From contig CM030935.1 of the NCBI GenBank assembly GCA_018136815.1, positions 2,907,999 to 2,971,998 on the forward strand: a stretch of DNA of 64,000 nt, given 5' to 3'. Position numbers and translations under genes: made by a program. The notes under the pieces are model-generated. The model had not been told where the DNA came from. It saw nothing but the letters and a program-made list of their open reading frames with translations, and ran no database searches. Of the stretch, positions 30,250 to 41,369 are shown piece by piece (position 1 is the stretch's first letter; each line of letters begins with the position of its first letter). The DNA comes from Isochrysis galbana (taxonomy: Eukaryota > Haptophyta > Isochrysidales > Isochrysidaceae).

Positions 30250-31260
30250 CGGAGGAGACGACTTCGGAGACGCTGACGGGCTGAGGCCCGTCAGCAGAGG
30301 AAGGCGGGCAGGCGGGCTTGAGCGAGGGCGAGGACGGCGGCGAGAGCGACATCGAGCGAGAGGCGAGAGGCGAGGGTGAGTGAGAGGAGGGCTGTGTTGG
30401 CAGGGGCTGGTGAGGCAAGGAGAGTTTGTAGGGTACGAGTGTTACGAGAGCGAGAGCGACGAGAGCGAGAGCGACGGATGACGACTGACGACAGGACATC
30501 GGACAACGATGCAGAAAACAACAGGATGCACCGACTCACGAACGCACTAGAATCATTCACCCAAACCAAGCAAAACATGAAATAACCGAGACCCCACATC
30601 CACATCGCCGGGAACTCAAACACGTCGCGAGAGACGGAGAGAGAGAGCGAGAGAGAGAGAGAGAGAATCCAAAGCGATGGTCGGAGCGTGTCTTCGCTTT
30701 GGATTTTCCCACCAAGGCGGAAAGTCGAAGAGGAACGTTATGTCGCGCAACCACGGCGATCACATTGGATACAGATCGCAGCGAGGTATCCTTGCAATCG
30801 AAGAAATCTTGCTGTTGAGCGTGGACCTTCTAGACGTTTCTATCGAGCAACCCCGAGTAGCAACCAAGGGGGAGGGAAAACCAAAAACCAACGGGACCAA
30901 GGGCTTCCATGCAACTTGCATCAAGGGGAAGGATAACCAAAATCCAAAGCAGCGAATCTAAATCAATCTCCAAGGGGAGATGGCAAACCAAGGACCAAGG
31001 AGAAAGATTCCCTCACCCAAGCAGCGAACCTAGATCGATCTCCAAGGGGAGATGGCAAACCAAACATGATTGCCCCCAGAAGCAGTTAAAGACACGCGGG
31101 GAGATAGCGAATTAAACCTCTTTGCGAGGCGCCTGGGAGGAAGAAAGGTGGGGAAACTTCCCTTCTCTTCGAGAGAAAGAGGGAGGGCGCTCCACAACCC
31201 TAGATTCTAGGCGTCCACGCGAAGTTTTTGACCGAGAACGAGAACGAGAGAATTATAACG
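30250..31260 (+). repeat. Dispersed repeat R plus L2 (LTR-like)
   Basis: 30250-30480 resembles repeat R (6347-6707 and, reversed, 39720-41100). 30480-31115 matches the reverse complement of 17005-17780. It contains short internal GGGGAGATGGCAAACCAA duplications (30973 and 31046) and a GA microsatellite (30635-30665). It may be a solo LTR or part of a degraded element; no protein was recognised. Confidence 0.6.
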
Positions 31261-31560
31261 ATAAATACCGAACGAAGAGAAGAGAGAAGCCTAACGAGCG
31301 TCGATTCGCGAATGCGACAGCCATCTGGGGACCTGAAGAGGGGCCGCAGGCGCGCGCTTTAACGATGTTGGCGGCAGAGGGTCCATACCAATATTATTTC
31401 AAATACATAGTTCAGAAGACAAAATAAAAATGAAACTCATGTATAAAATAAAATTTGGACACTCTTAGTAAAAACAAAAGTATCAACTAAGATAATACTG
31501 GTCCTCTTTCGACGGAACGCGGCGACCTGAAGGTCGCCCCCCGACCCAGAACCCAAAACA

Positions 31561-33182
31561 ATGAGTGGGAGAGCGGAAGCGCCGGCGGCACCTATGGCGG
31601 AGCGCGCCAAGCTGCTCATGCGCGCCGGCCACGCGGCCAACCGCGAAGGAGATTTTGCGCACGCGCGTGAGGCGTTCGATGCGGCGTTTCGGCTCACGGG
31701 CCGCATCGAGGCACGCGTCTCCGCCGCAAACATGCTCCTTAAACTGGCGGAGGCGGAGGCAGAGGCAGATGGAAGCTTGGCTGGTCTCCACGCAGAGGCG
31801 GCACGTGCGGAGTACTCGGCCGTCCTCGCGCACCCGCGGTGCACGCCGAGTATTCAGGCGATCTGCGAGCAGAAGCAGGCCGAGCTCGAGCGGCTCCTCG
31901 CCGAGCTCGATGACCAGTGCGCCGCAGAGGCGCGCACCATCGCAATGGGGAGCGAGGCAGAGCTGAGCAGCCCATCGGGGGGCAAGCGAAAGCGTGGCAG
32001 CTCGGTTATCAAGTTGAACGGCGGGGCAGGCGCCCTGCTCTCGATACCACAGCCCCTGATGGAGGGCCAGTCGCCGACGAGAGAGATACTCATCAATCGG
32101 AGTCCGGTGCGAGTACTATGGGCGACAGTGAATGCACAACGACTAGGCTACAGTTGGCCTGTTGCGCTCTCTTTGGGCAACGCCTTGGCCGGCATGGTTG
32201 CTCGCGCGAAGGGCAGAGCACTTGGCATCCATACGACTGATGCGCAGCCAGCAGAGGAAGATGCCGTGGCACAGAGAAGTGTTGGCCTGATGGGCATGCG
32301 CGTTCCTGTCGTAGATACTCAAGGCGGCTTGCGAGGTTTGAGTGTACTGCGACGTGGCAGTATGGGACGTGGCTCCAAAGTCCATGTGAATGGCGACTCA
32401 AGTGTAGAGGCGGATCCAGCTCATCTCGAGCCTGTCTCACCAGCGAATGCACTCCGTTCGCTCAAATCTGCATTTGGTGCCAAACTCGGCGAGGTGTACA
32501 TGCGCATGGCGGCACTAGCCGCGGCGGTTCCACTTGCCAAGTTGAGAGCACACGACAATGCCTACGCTGAGCGTCTGTACCACGACTTTCGCCCTCACAT
32601 TCCGGAGGGCAGGATGGGTTGGGGGCAGGCTGGTCGGCTATTGTTGACCTCGACCTGTGAGCAGCAAGGTTCACGCGCGGCTGGGGGGCATTCCCAGAGT
32701 CCACGAAGAGACCACCAACTCTCATCTCCCAAGCCAGTTTCTGCTGGGCATGAGCCCTCTTCCTTGTTCGACCTGGCCGATAGCGAGCTCATGGAAGTCT
32801 GCCGCAGCCTCCAGGTAAGATTCGCCCATAAGCGCTACACGATGGACACCGGAGTACCACAGCTCTTAAGCCATTCGTTGGGACGCGATTGCAGGTGTCG
32901 GATCTCTTGGCTTCGGCGATCCAGTCTGCAGCGGAGAGTGGGCGAACCGTGGCCGAGATTGCGGTAGAGGTTACCGCGTCACTCGCAAGGTCCTCCGACA
33001 CTGAGGCAACTTCGGCTACACCTTCGAGCAGCGAACCTTCATCCTCGGCGCGTTCATCCTCGTCAAGCATAGCCATCGTAGCCCCATCGTGCGTTTCGGA
33101 GGTACATGTCAGGGAATGGCTAATCCAACAACAGACAGAGGGGGCAGTGTATGAAAAGGACGGCCGCTTCTTCCCCCTGTGA
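31561..33182 (+). CDS. Conserved-looking protein of unknown function with TPR-like N-terminus (513 aa, 2 exons)
   Basis: Exons 31561-32814 and 32895-33182 with a GT-AG intron in phase 0. Residues 12-60 look like a TPR or MIT-type helical hairpin (AGHAANREGDFAHAREAF). A basic GGKRKRG near residue 141 may be a nuclear localisation signal. A central domain (about 180-365) carries WATVNAQRLGYSWPVALSLG and MVARAKGRALGIH, then helices. The C-terminus, after a Ser-rich linker, has VREWLIQQQTEGAVYEKDGRFFPL, which resembles the wing of a winged-helix fold. I do not recognise the family. A nuclear scaffold or regulator is possible but is inference. Confidence 0.7.
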
Positions 33183-33499
33183 TTGATTTCAGAAGAGCTC
33201 ACATTGGATCGCTGGATGCATGCACATTCTTCCTTCTTTTGCCGCTGCTCGAGGGGCCACAAGCTGAGCCACACTCGAATCGCGGAAAACGACACGGGCG
33301 GGACGAGGTGCGCGTGGGTCCTATAGCGGGAATGGGTGAGGAAGAAAAAAGAAAGGGGTGGTAGGCGCGGCGGCGAGGCGAAGGTGGATTTCAAGGAAAG
33401 ATCATGGCGGTGGGTGGCACGGGACGGGTACCATGCGCACCTGGGTGGCGGTGGCGCCCTCTCTTGAGCGCTTCGTGGGTGCGAGGGTTCATCCATGAA

Positions 33500-33603
33500 T
33501 TGAATCGAGCTCCGCGGCGGCGAGAGCCAAGGCGGGCGTGAGAGGGGGTAGTCCGCGCGCGCGCTCCATGCAGCCCCTGCCGGCTTTTAATAACGGTAGT
33601 CGA
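33500..33603 (-). mobile_element. LINE 5'-end fragment (MER family)
   Basis: In minus sense an imperfect hairpin (CTACCGTTATTAAAAGCCGGCAG, about 33579-33601) is followed by ATG GAG CGC GCG at 33569, the same start as ORF1 of the 18-20 kb LINE. Coding similarity fades after about 25 codons. Confidence 0.5.
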
Positions 33604-33609
33604 ATTACT

Positions 33610-34760
33610 TCTAGTGTAGTGGTACTAGTAACGCTTCTAACCATCATCAGCGCCCTATAGTCTATAGTCTATTGTAGCAATACATCTGCTCGTAGGCCAT
33701 CCGTACTTATTCTTGACGGCGGTGTGCAGCGTTGGGCGTCCGCCCATTGGCGAAATGCGAAATACGAGTGTGGTGGGCTGTGGAGTGGCTGTGGTGAATC
33801 TGTGTGAGGTTGTGGTTGTGGGTCTGTAACATGGGATGTATGAGTCGCGGGACGAGAGGGACGGGACGAGCGACCGGAGGCGACACGGGACGGGAGCATA
33901 CGGGACGGCACGGGCGAGCCATGGCCAGGCATGACGAACAGGGGCAGATGGGGAGACAGAACGGGGGCACGAACGGGGCGTCCTAGCGATGTCGCGGGAA
34001 GCAGCAGAAGAGACGGAATATGAACACGGGGCGACGGAAGAACCACTCGGAAACTATGGAAACAAAAGGGGAAACTAATGGAACGGGAGGGGGCGAGCGC
34101 TGGAGGGACGGAGGGGAATCGGCGAGCGCGAGAGACTCTCCGACCCTCTCTGGCCAAGGGAACAAGGGAAACGCCGCGAAGATGTGAGAGAATGGAAGGA
34201 AGGGATCTCGGCTGTGCGTCGTATGCGCGGGAACTCGGGGCGGGAAGGGAAGGGAGGAGAGGGGTGTGGGGGAGACACGCTCTAAAGATAGGGCGCGCTG
34301 CGGAGAGGGGATGGAGGCAGGGCGCGGGAAAGTAGGTACGCTCTAAGGGTAGAGCGTGCGGTGTGGTGCGGCTCCCTTTATCCACGACAACGAGATTGTC
34401 ATGCGGCAGCTAGCGCCTTGGCCTCGGCACCGCTATGCGGTTGGGTAGTGGTAGTCGGCCGCCAGCCGCTTGCGGCGGGCGCGTATCGGCGCGGCAGCTG
34501 CACTGCTGCACGCTCACACATAACAAGCGTACCAAGTACAGTTGCCGCACAAAAAGCAGAGCTAATCACGTACTATTGCCACAATACTGTGCAGCTAGAG
34601 CAGCTGCTTGCGTACCAAAGCCTATACATACATACGGTTGACGAATAAAAACTGAGATAGCAAAGACCACGAGAACGCTCCTCGGATCCTGCATGATCGT
34701 GATACTGGCCGCGCAGAGGAAAGGTTCCGACGACAAGCTATAGAAGCTCAAAAGATGTGC
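33610..34760. other. Intergenic stretch with two short hairpins, no gene recognised
   Basis: Two hairpins of the same type, GCTCTAAAGATAGGGC (34279) and GCTCTAAGGGTAGAGC (34342), lie about 63 bp apart. They may be more retroelement 5' ends. Long ORFs on the minus strand here are Pro/Ser/Arg low complexity. Confidence 0.35.
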
Positions 34761-34766
34761 GCACCC

Positions 34767-35621
34767 TCATTCCGCCTTGAAGAAGGAGTCCTCTGTATGG
34801 AAGCGAATGCCAACCATTTGGGCAAACTTCATGTCCGAATCTGAATGATCACCCTGATCGAGCAAACGTGAAATGGGAACCGTCATATGAAAGACGAGCA
34901 CGGGGTGTCATCGAGTTCAGACCGGCTCCTCCTACCCACTTGAGCAGTCCCTCCCCTCAAGAAACCTATGCGCACAATAGATCTATGCCCAATGTACCTT
35001 GCGACCAGCGGCGTCGCCAACATAAAAGCTAGAAGATAGGTCGACCTGCATGTTGCCATTGCAATGAGTCACCAGATGCTCCCATGCGCCCTTGCCAGGT
35101 TTGCGATAGGTGTCTTTGGCTGTTGCGCAAAGCACAAGCATGGGAACGCCGATCGTCGTGGCAAATCCCTCCAGCCGACCAATCTTCTTCAAGATCCCCT
35201 TGGAAATCGCCTCCGGCTTCTTGAGCCGATCGAGGCTTTCGTTGGTGACGATCACGATACGCTTACCCTCGTCGTGCAGCTTCATCAGCACTTTGGGCAC
35301 ACTCGAGAACATCATTTTCCAGTCATTGGGGCCACCCCCAAAGGATGTCTTAGCCAGACATCCATCAAAGTCGAAAGCGGCGATCTGCGCCGAAGGCTTC
35401 TGCTCCAGATGGGACCACACGAGAAGGCTTTCGCCTACGACAGTCCAACCCTGTGGAAGCGCAACTCCGCGCAGCTTCTGCGGCGCACCATCCGCGTTCG
35501 CCTTTGTCTCCACGTCATCCGGCTGGGTTGGCTGGTTGGCGCCAGGGGTGGCAGCAGCAAACGGATCAGCTCTCTTGGGCTGCTTGGTGACGGCCGCCTC
35601 CTCGAGTGGGCGCTTCGACAT
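34767..35621 (-). CDS. DNA 3'-phosphatase (PNKP phosphatase domain, plant ZDP-like), 236 aa, 2 exons
   Basis: Exons on the minus strand: 35621-34998 and 34853-34767, phase 0, GT-AG. The family removes 3'-phosphates from broken DNA ends so that polymerase and ligase can act. HAD-type motif I reads FDFDGCLAKTSFGG (about residue 80), then W..MF..VP, VIVTNESLDR, PMLVLCATA.D.YRKPGKGAWEHL, FYVGDAAGRK and the short last exon GDHSDSDMKFAQMVGIRF. No P-loop kinase domain follows, so it is phosphatase-only, as in plant ZDP and yeast Tpp1. A Lys/Arg-rich N-terminus (SKRPLEE, KQPKR) may direct it to the nucleus. The first ATG in frame is 35621. Confidence 0.85.
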
Positions 35622-36018
35622 GCGGAGCGAAGAAGCTCTTCCGCTCAGGAGTGGGCCCGGCGCGCGTGCGTGCAGCGCGAGCAAGGCGAGGGCGGCGAGG
35701 GAGAGAATCGGCGCGGAGGCACGGCCGACTGGCGGGCGGAGGCAGTGGCGCGCTCCCGCCTCTCACTCCGCGTGATGGCGCCAAAGTTGTACAAATTATC
35801 TAACCATCTATCTATCTAGTAGTATCTGATAGGACATACTACTACCATTAAACGGCAGGTGAGCTGCAGTGCTGCAGCAGACTGAGCAGACTGCAGGCTG
35901 CCAAGTGGCGGACACCGCAACTCGGCCGTCGAATTGGGATGATGATTAAGATGTCTAAATGCACAATACTCAGTGTCAGTGTAAAAAAAAAGTGAGAGAA
36001 CAAGAGAGAGAAAGAGGA

Positions 36019-36026
36019 CTCGCACC
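36019..36026. repeat. 8-bp target-site duplication, left
   Basis: CTCGCACC, repeated exactly at 36211-36218. Confidence 0.85.
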
Positions 36027-36210
36027 CCTACATGTGAAACACAGCCAAACTTAGAAATAAAACAGCAAAAACAGTATGTTTTTTGCCGTCGAAAAAAAAC
36101 AGTGTAAAAAACAGATGTGCGGGGTAGGGGGGCCGCCCGAAATAAAACAGCGAAAAACATATGTTTTGGGCCTCCGAAAAAAAACACTGTTCCTGTGTTT
36201 CACATGTAGG
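36027..36210. mobile_element. hAT-like MITE 1 (184 bp)
   Basis: Perfect 18-bp terminal inverted repeats (CCTACATGTGAAACACAG at 36027-36044, reverse complement at 36193-36210) are flanked by an exact 8-bp TSD. An 8-bp TSD is typical of the hAT superfamily (also of P elements). The interior is AT-rich with AAACAG-type repeats and no ORF. A relative lies at 52394-52605. Confidence 0.88.
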
Positions 36211-36218
36211 CTCGCACC
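36211..36218. repeat. 8-bp target-site duplication, right
   Basis: CTCGCACC, exact copy of 36019-36026. Confidence 0.85.
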
Positions 36219-36469
36219 ACTACTTTACGATTGTCAAAAGTTATGAGAACGAGAGAAAAGTGAGTAGGAGTAATAGTAGAAGTACTCCTACATCCTACAT
36301 TAGAGTAGAAGAAGTCGAAGTACCAGGATGAGAGGAGATTCGAGATTCGTGAAGATGAATAGAAGAGAGAGAAGGGTAGAGAGTAGAGAGGAAGAGGACG
36401 AAAAGAGAGAGAAGATGGAAGGGGAGACGACAGCTAGCAGCTAGCGAGAGGAGGGGGGGCGGAGCCGCG

Positions 36470-36819
36470 GGAGGAGTACTCTACCCTAGTATGAAGAAGG
36501 GGAGGGGGTGCGAGGTGCGAGGCGGAGCGGGAGTACTTTAAAGGTAGAATACTCCCCAAGAGATTTTGGACAGGGGCACACACAAGTTACTTTTGTACAC
36601 AGAATGTACTTAGGAAGGGAGAGAGAGCGAGGGAAGGGAGGGAGAGAGAGACGAGAGAGACGAGAGAGAGAGAAGGGAGAGAGAGAAGAGAGCGGGCGAA
36701 CGAAGGGGGAGAGAGAAGAAAGAGAGAGAGAAGAGCTAGAAGAGAGACAATGAGAGAAGAGAGAGAGAGGCAGAGAGGGAGGAGAGAGCGCGCGAGGCCT
36801 CGTCGGCGCGCGGGGCGCG
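36470..36819 (+). promoter_or_regulatory. Probable promoter of SNRNP40 with 190-bp GA tract
   Basis: AGTACTCTACCCTAG and AGTACTTTAAAGGTAGAATACTCC (36474-36555) are followed by a purine tract of GAGA/GGGA units (about 36613-36790) that ends 30 bp before the ATG. Function is inferred from position. Confidence 0.4.
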
Positions 36820-38357
36820 ATGGCGGCAGGCGGCGACGAGGAGGGCGCGCTCGTCGAGGCGAAGCGGCAGCGGACGGAGGATGGGGCAATGGTGAGCACG
36901 GGCGGCGGCGGTGCCGCACTCGTCAAAAACGGGCCGCAGCGCACCTCTGAGCTGCTCGCTCCCATCATGCTGCTCTCCGGCCATGGAGCGGCCGTGCACA
37001 CCGCGAAGTTCAGTCCAGACGGCGCCCACCTGCTCTCGGGCTCGCACGACAAGACGTTGCTGTTGTGGGAGGTGTTTGGAGAGTGCCGGAACCTCCTCAC
37101 CTTCAAGGGCCACGCCAACGCAGTGCTTGAGGCCCATTGGCTCGACAGCGAGCTCGTCACGTCTGCTTCGGCAGACAAGACCGCCGCACTCTGGGATGTC
37201 AAGACTGGTGGTCGCGTCCGCCTCTTCCGCGGGCATTCGTCTTACGTCAACTCGTGCTGCCCTTCGGTTGGGGCACCGCTACTCATCACGGGCTCCGATG
37301 ATTGTACGGCTCGAGTCTGGGATACTCGTTCGCGCTCACGGCCCTTGATCATTCGGCATCCCTTGCCTGTCACAGCAGTGGCAGCCTCGATGAGCGGAAA
37401 CGAGATGTACACAGGTGGCGTCGATGGCATCGTGCGCGTGTACGACCTGCGCCAGAGCGACAATGAGGTCCTGCGTACGCTCACTGGTACGCTGGCTGGT
37501 CCTCACCGAGGATCATGCATGGCTTATCTGGCGTTTCAGAATGGTTTTACAATGTTGGATCACATTCTGAAACAGGCCAGAGGGAGGCGGGGGGGGGGGG
37601 GGGGGGGGGGGGGGGTGTCTCGCTCGGGGCCGTGCAATGGTGCTTTGGCTCGTCCTTTGCTGAGTGCTTCTGCTCATTCCGATCAGCGGCTGTGCTTCTT
37701 ACGAAGCGTCCGATTTCCGGTGCACCCTCCATGGTCAGGCCACGAGGACATCATTACAAGTCTCGCCCTCTCCCCCAACGGCCATTCGTTACTTTCTAAT
37801 GCCATGGACAACACCATCCGCTGTTGGGACGTGCGGCCCTACTCGGCGGTGCCAGACCGATGTGAAAAAACATTTCTCGGTGCACAGCACAACTATGAGA
37901 AGAGCCTAATCAAGTGCAACTGGTGCGCGTTTGGTAGCACCGTGCTTGAGGGTTGCTGATATAGGAGCACGGATGCAATACATTGAGACACATGCTCCCA
38001 CCGTCTGCCCCTGCCCCAAATGCGTTTCCTTCACGCCCGTCACGATTGTCATCATAGGTCTCCAAACGGTGAACGGGTTGCATGCGGGTCTTCCGATCAA
38101 TTTGTCTACGTTTGGGACGCCATGTCAAGGTTCGCCATTGTTGACCCTTGCCCTGTGACATTGCGCAGATATTTGTTGTACAGATGTTTCCTTGCGCATC
38201 TCATCAGATCCATCGCTCTTTGTCCTGCAGGCGGATCTTGTACAAACTGCCCGGCCACTCAGGCTCAGTGAATGAGGTTGCATTCCATCCTCACCAGCCT
38301 ATCCTTGCTTCATGTGGCAATGACAAGAACATTTACTTGGGAGAGATCCAGGAATGA
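36820..38357 (+). CDS. SNRNP40: U5 snRNP 40-kDa WD40 protein, 4 exons, 349 aa
   Basis: Exons: 36820-37486, 37739-37922, 38058-38129 and 38231-38357; all GT-AG and in frame. This WD40 propeller is a U5 snRNP component that contacts PRP8 in the spliceosome. Seven WD repeats are visible after an acidic/Gly N-terminus: LSGHGAAVHTAKFSP, FKGHANAVLEAHW, FRGHSSYVNSCCPS, the ITAVAAS-type blade, the GHEDIITSLALSPNG blade with LLSNAMDNTIRCWDVRP, NWSPNGERVACGSSDQFVYVWD, and RRILYKLPGHSGSVNEVAFHP. The YKLPGHSGSVNEVAFHP ending is characteristic of this protein. Length matches the family (about 350 aa). Intron 1 holds a 27-nt G run at 37589-37615. Confidence 0.92.
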
Positions 38358-38838
38358 CCACATTGTTTGCTGTCGCTCTACCTCAGCTCCGCGGCTGGTT
38401 GCCGAGGGCAACAATGTGTGGGATCACGCACTAGTGCCAAGTATGTTTGGCACCCGACTCCGTCGCTTTTGTTTTGTATGAGCAAGGCGTGCTGTCGATT
38501 TGTGTGGGCGAGTGGGCATGCGCCGCGCATCCCAGCACTCCAGCGATGTGGCACGACTCACAGCGCGTTTGGCGATAAAGCGTAGGACGACATTGTCGTC
38601 GCACCGATCGTTTTTGATTGGTAGGTGCGCAGGGCGATCATCGACTTGTCCATTGGTAGGCACTTTGTCGTTGTAGGCACGGTGCCGGCCTGATAGACTG
38701 CCGGTGCCGTACTGTTGCTACGCAAGGCAATGTGTGCAGCTTGTCGCAAGTGCAGCAACCAAGACAAGTCTGCACACGCGCGGTTAAAGTGTGCGTGTCA
38801 TATGTGTGACGAAACGTGAATCGCATGTGCACGCTGTA
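38358..38838. other. Downstream of SNRNP40, no gene recognised
   Basis: About 480 bp with no domain-bearing ORF or clear repeat. Confidence 0.4.
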
Positions 38839-39720
38839 GGTAAAAAAACATCTGAAGATTCGGGGCTAACACTAACACCTACGCGGACATGTTACATGTT
38901 ACTATCGCTACCTCGCGGTTACCGTCGCCCCTTGAAACATCCCCTCACACGCCTCGCCTCCCTTGCCCTTCCCTGTGCCAGAGTTTTCTTGTCTATGCTT
39001 GTTTAACCCAAGGGACACTTACCTTTAAAAACACCTTATAATATTCACGCCTCGTCCGTGGCTCTAGCTCTGGGAGTCTAACGTGTAGCCACGCCCTCTT
39101 CCCCTCAACTCACAGCTTCCCCCCCCCTCTCTCTACATGCCTTTCGGCTACTCCCCCTGTGCCTCGTGCGCTGCATAGATAGGGGCTCGGGGTGTGGGGG
39201 CGTCAGGGTAGGGCGGAGTGCTCCAGCCCCTAGCGGCCTAGCGGTCCGATTCTCTCGCACCTCCTGTGCCACAAGGTGACCGGATTGTCTCGTGACGGGT
39301 TTCCGGTATGGGGTCGTGGGTCTCTTTTTCGTGGTTTTGTTCTAGCCTAGGATCGGAGCATTTGTTGTTGTGTGCGGTCGTGGTCTACGCGAGTCTATTG
39401 GTTAGGCTAAGCGCGTTCGCTATGAGTCTGAGGTTGTCACTCATTGCTAGCCTGCCTTTTGTGTCTACGATGAAGACCGGAGCGCTCAGCTCTAGCGGGC
39501 TCTTGAGCTTTGGTTTCCTCCCCTGGCCCGCTGTGCAGGTACGCGAGTGGCTATTCGTGCCCGTCTGCCCGTCGGGGCTAGTCCTCTCGTTACGGCAGTG
39601 AACTTTATTAGGGTGTTTACGAGGACTGGGATGAAGTGGAACGTGTATGCATCGAATTTCACTGCGTTCCGTGCTGAGGATATGTGTAAGTGTTGAGAGT
39701 GCGTTGATGTGAGTATGTAT
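38839..39720 (-). mobile_element. Two truncated LINE 3' ends in tandem
   Basis: 38839-38990: the 3' UTR block (CATCTGAAGATTC, GGGCTA, ACACCTAC) also seen at 18175 and 47281, ending in seven T in minus sense. 39028-39720: another LINE 3' UTR ending in five T (plus-strand AAAAACACCTTATAATATTC), then a minus-strand C-terminal ORF2 piece with FDAYTFHFIPVL, homologous to FDNYTFHQVPVI of the LINE at 48.6 kb. Both are 5'-truncated. Confidence 0.65.
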
Positions 39721-39857
39721 GGTGCCGTGTCATCAGTCTGGCGGACTCTATCTGTTCTGTCGTCTGTCGTTCGTCGCTCTCGTTCTGGTTCTGGTTCTCG
39801 TTCCCGTTCTCGTCCCTCGTTCTCAACACTCAACCCGTACCAAACCTCAGGCCTCAG

Positions 39858-39875
39858 GCCCTCTATCAGCCTCAA
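39858..39875. repeat. Target-site duplication, left (18 bp)
   Basis: GCCCTCTATCAGCCTCAA, repeated exactly at 40809-40826. Confidence 0.9.
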
Positions 39876-40808
39876 TAATAATAATCTAACTGAGCATTAG
39901 TACCACTACTCTCACTAGCCCGGTACCAACACGACAGCCCTCAGCGCATCTGCCCGTACACCTTGGCGCGTGCTGTTGACACAGATACATACACCTATGC
40001 ACCCCTCCACATCTCCCCCCTCGCAGGCCCCCGGCTCCCATTCTAACTCCCCACAAGTTAAAATGAGGGAAACCCCATTGAGGCGGACCGACCTACGTCG
40101 GGCGACTCTCCGGGAAAAAGCACCGGGGGGGGGGGAGGAACCTCTCGTCAAAGAAGAAGAACGGCCCTTACCAGCTCACGCCGCGAGCGGTTCTCGAGAA
40201 ATAAGCAACTGCGCCCCGAGGATACCTGCCACAGGTGTATCCCGAGACGTCTTGAGCCGCTCCCTTCCCATCTCCCTCCTGTCGCCAGCCGCCCCCCTCC
40301 GCCCGTTTGCTAATGCAAACGGGTCTCGTTTCTCACCACACTCCATCGGGGGGGGTGCAAATCCCCCCCTCTCCCTCGTTCCATTCTCTTCCGCACCGGT
40401 CCCTGCTGCGCGTCGCCATGCGGCGCGCCATGGCCTGCTCTCAGAGGTCCTTCAGGGGCGCCCAGAGGGCCAGCAGAGGCAGCTCAGGGGGCAGTGGAGG
40501 CTGGGAGCCCCTGGCCCCCCCTGCCTCTCCCTCGCTCGCCTCGCTGGCCTTGGGTGCCGCCCTGAGTCCCCTGTCTGCCTGGCGACCAGGGATGGGGGGG
40601 GGAGTCAGTACGAGAGCTGGCCCATGCGGGCCTGGGAGTGCGGCTCGCGGCCCGCGCCCACTAGGGGTCTGGGCTAGAATAATGAGTGCCCAGCCCCTGC
40701 CAGAGGGCAGGGGCTGGGGTTGAATGTACGGGCCCACCCCGGGGGGTGTCCGCGATGGAGAGAGGGGGGCGCGAGGCCCCCATTGACCCCCACTTATAAA
40801 AGTAGGTT
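39876..40808 (-). mobile_element. SINE-like copy D (933 bp)
   Basis: Exactly bounded by an 18-bp TSD. In minus sense the 5' end is the hairpin CCTACTT-TTAT-AAGTGGG followed by GGTCAATGGGGGCC, and the 3' tail is made of ATT units. The centre (40430-40560) matches copies A and E (GGCAGCTCAGGGGGCAG, GGAGGCTGGG, CCTGCCTCTCCCTCGCT). It is inserted in repeat R. Confidence 0.85.
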
Positions 40809-40826
40809 GCCCTCTATCAGCCTCAA
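40809..40826. repeat. Target-site duplication, right (18 bp)
   Basis: Exact copy of 39858-39875. Confidence 0.9.
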
Positions 40827-41335
40827 CCCCAGCCTCACTCAGCCTATCCCTATCCCTCGCCAATCGCCTAGCCATGTCCGCGATCCGTCCTCGCGCTGGC
40901 GCTCGCCCAAGCCCACAAGCCCGTCCTCCCGCCTCTCTCTGCTAAGGAGATGGTCAAGCCCGTACGTCATTCCAGCACTCTTCTCCGCTCCCGCCGTGCC
41001 TACGGACGGTCGATCCCCTTCCGTCTCTTCGCATATCGAGCTAGTAGTCACGCTCGATCCGTCGATCCTCGATCCGCCAGACGCACGCACGGGGGGAGTC
41101 GCCTGGTGCGCGGGGGCGGAAAGCTGCCGGGTGTGTGTGGGGCGGTAGAAAAAACGAACGCTTATATGAGAGTGAGCGTGAGAGCAGTGGGTCCAGGTTT
41201 AGAGTCGCGTGCGCGGCAAGAATATCGTAGTAAAATTAAAATTTTAATTATCTATCACCGCTTTATCAACCTGAACCTGAGAGATATTGATATTAACGAT
41301 AACGACATCCTAGTTTCCTAGTTGACATAAATGAA
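40809..41335 (-). repeat. Dispersed repeat R, reverse copy interrupted by SINE D
   Basis: Reverse complement of the R copy at 6347-6707, with its other part at about 39720-39875 on the far side of SINE D. Contains no ORF I can support. Confidence 0.6.
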
Positions 41336-41369
41336 TGGAACGCTTTACTTGAAAAAAGAGTGCGGTTTT

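Noticed and set aside
33669..34385. 238-codon minus-strand ORF
   Set aside because: Pro/Ser/Arg-rich, no domain, in a region with retroelement-like hairpins.
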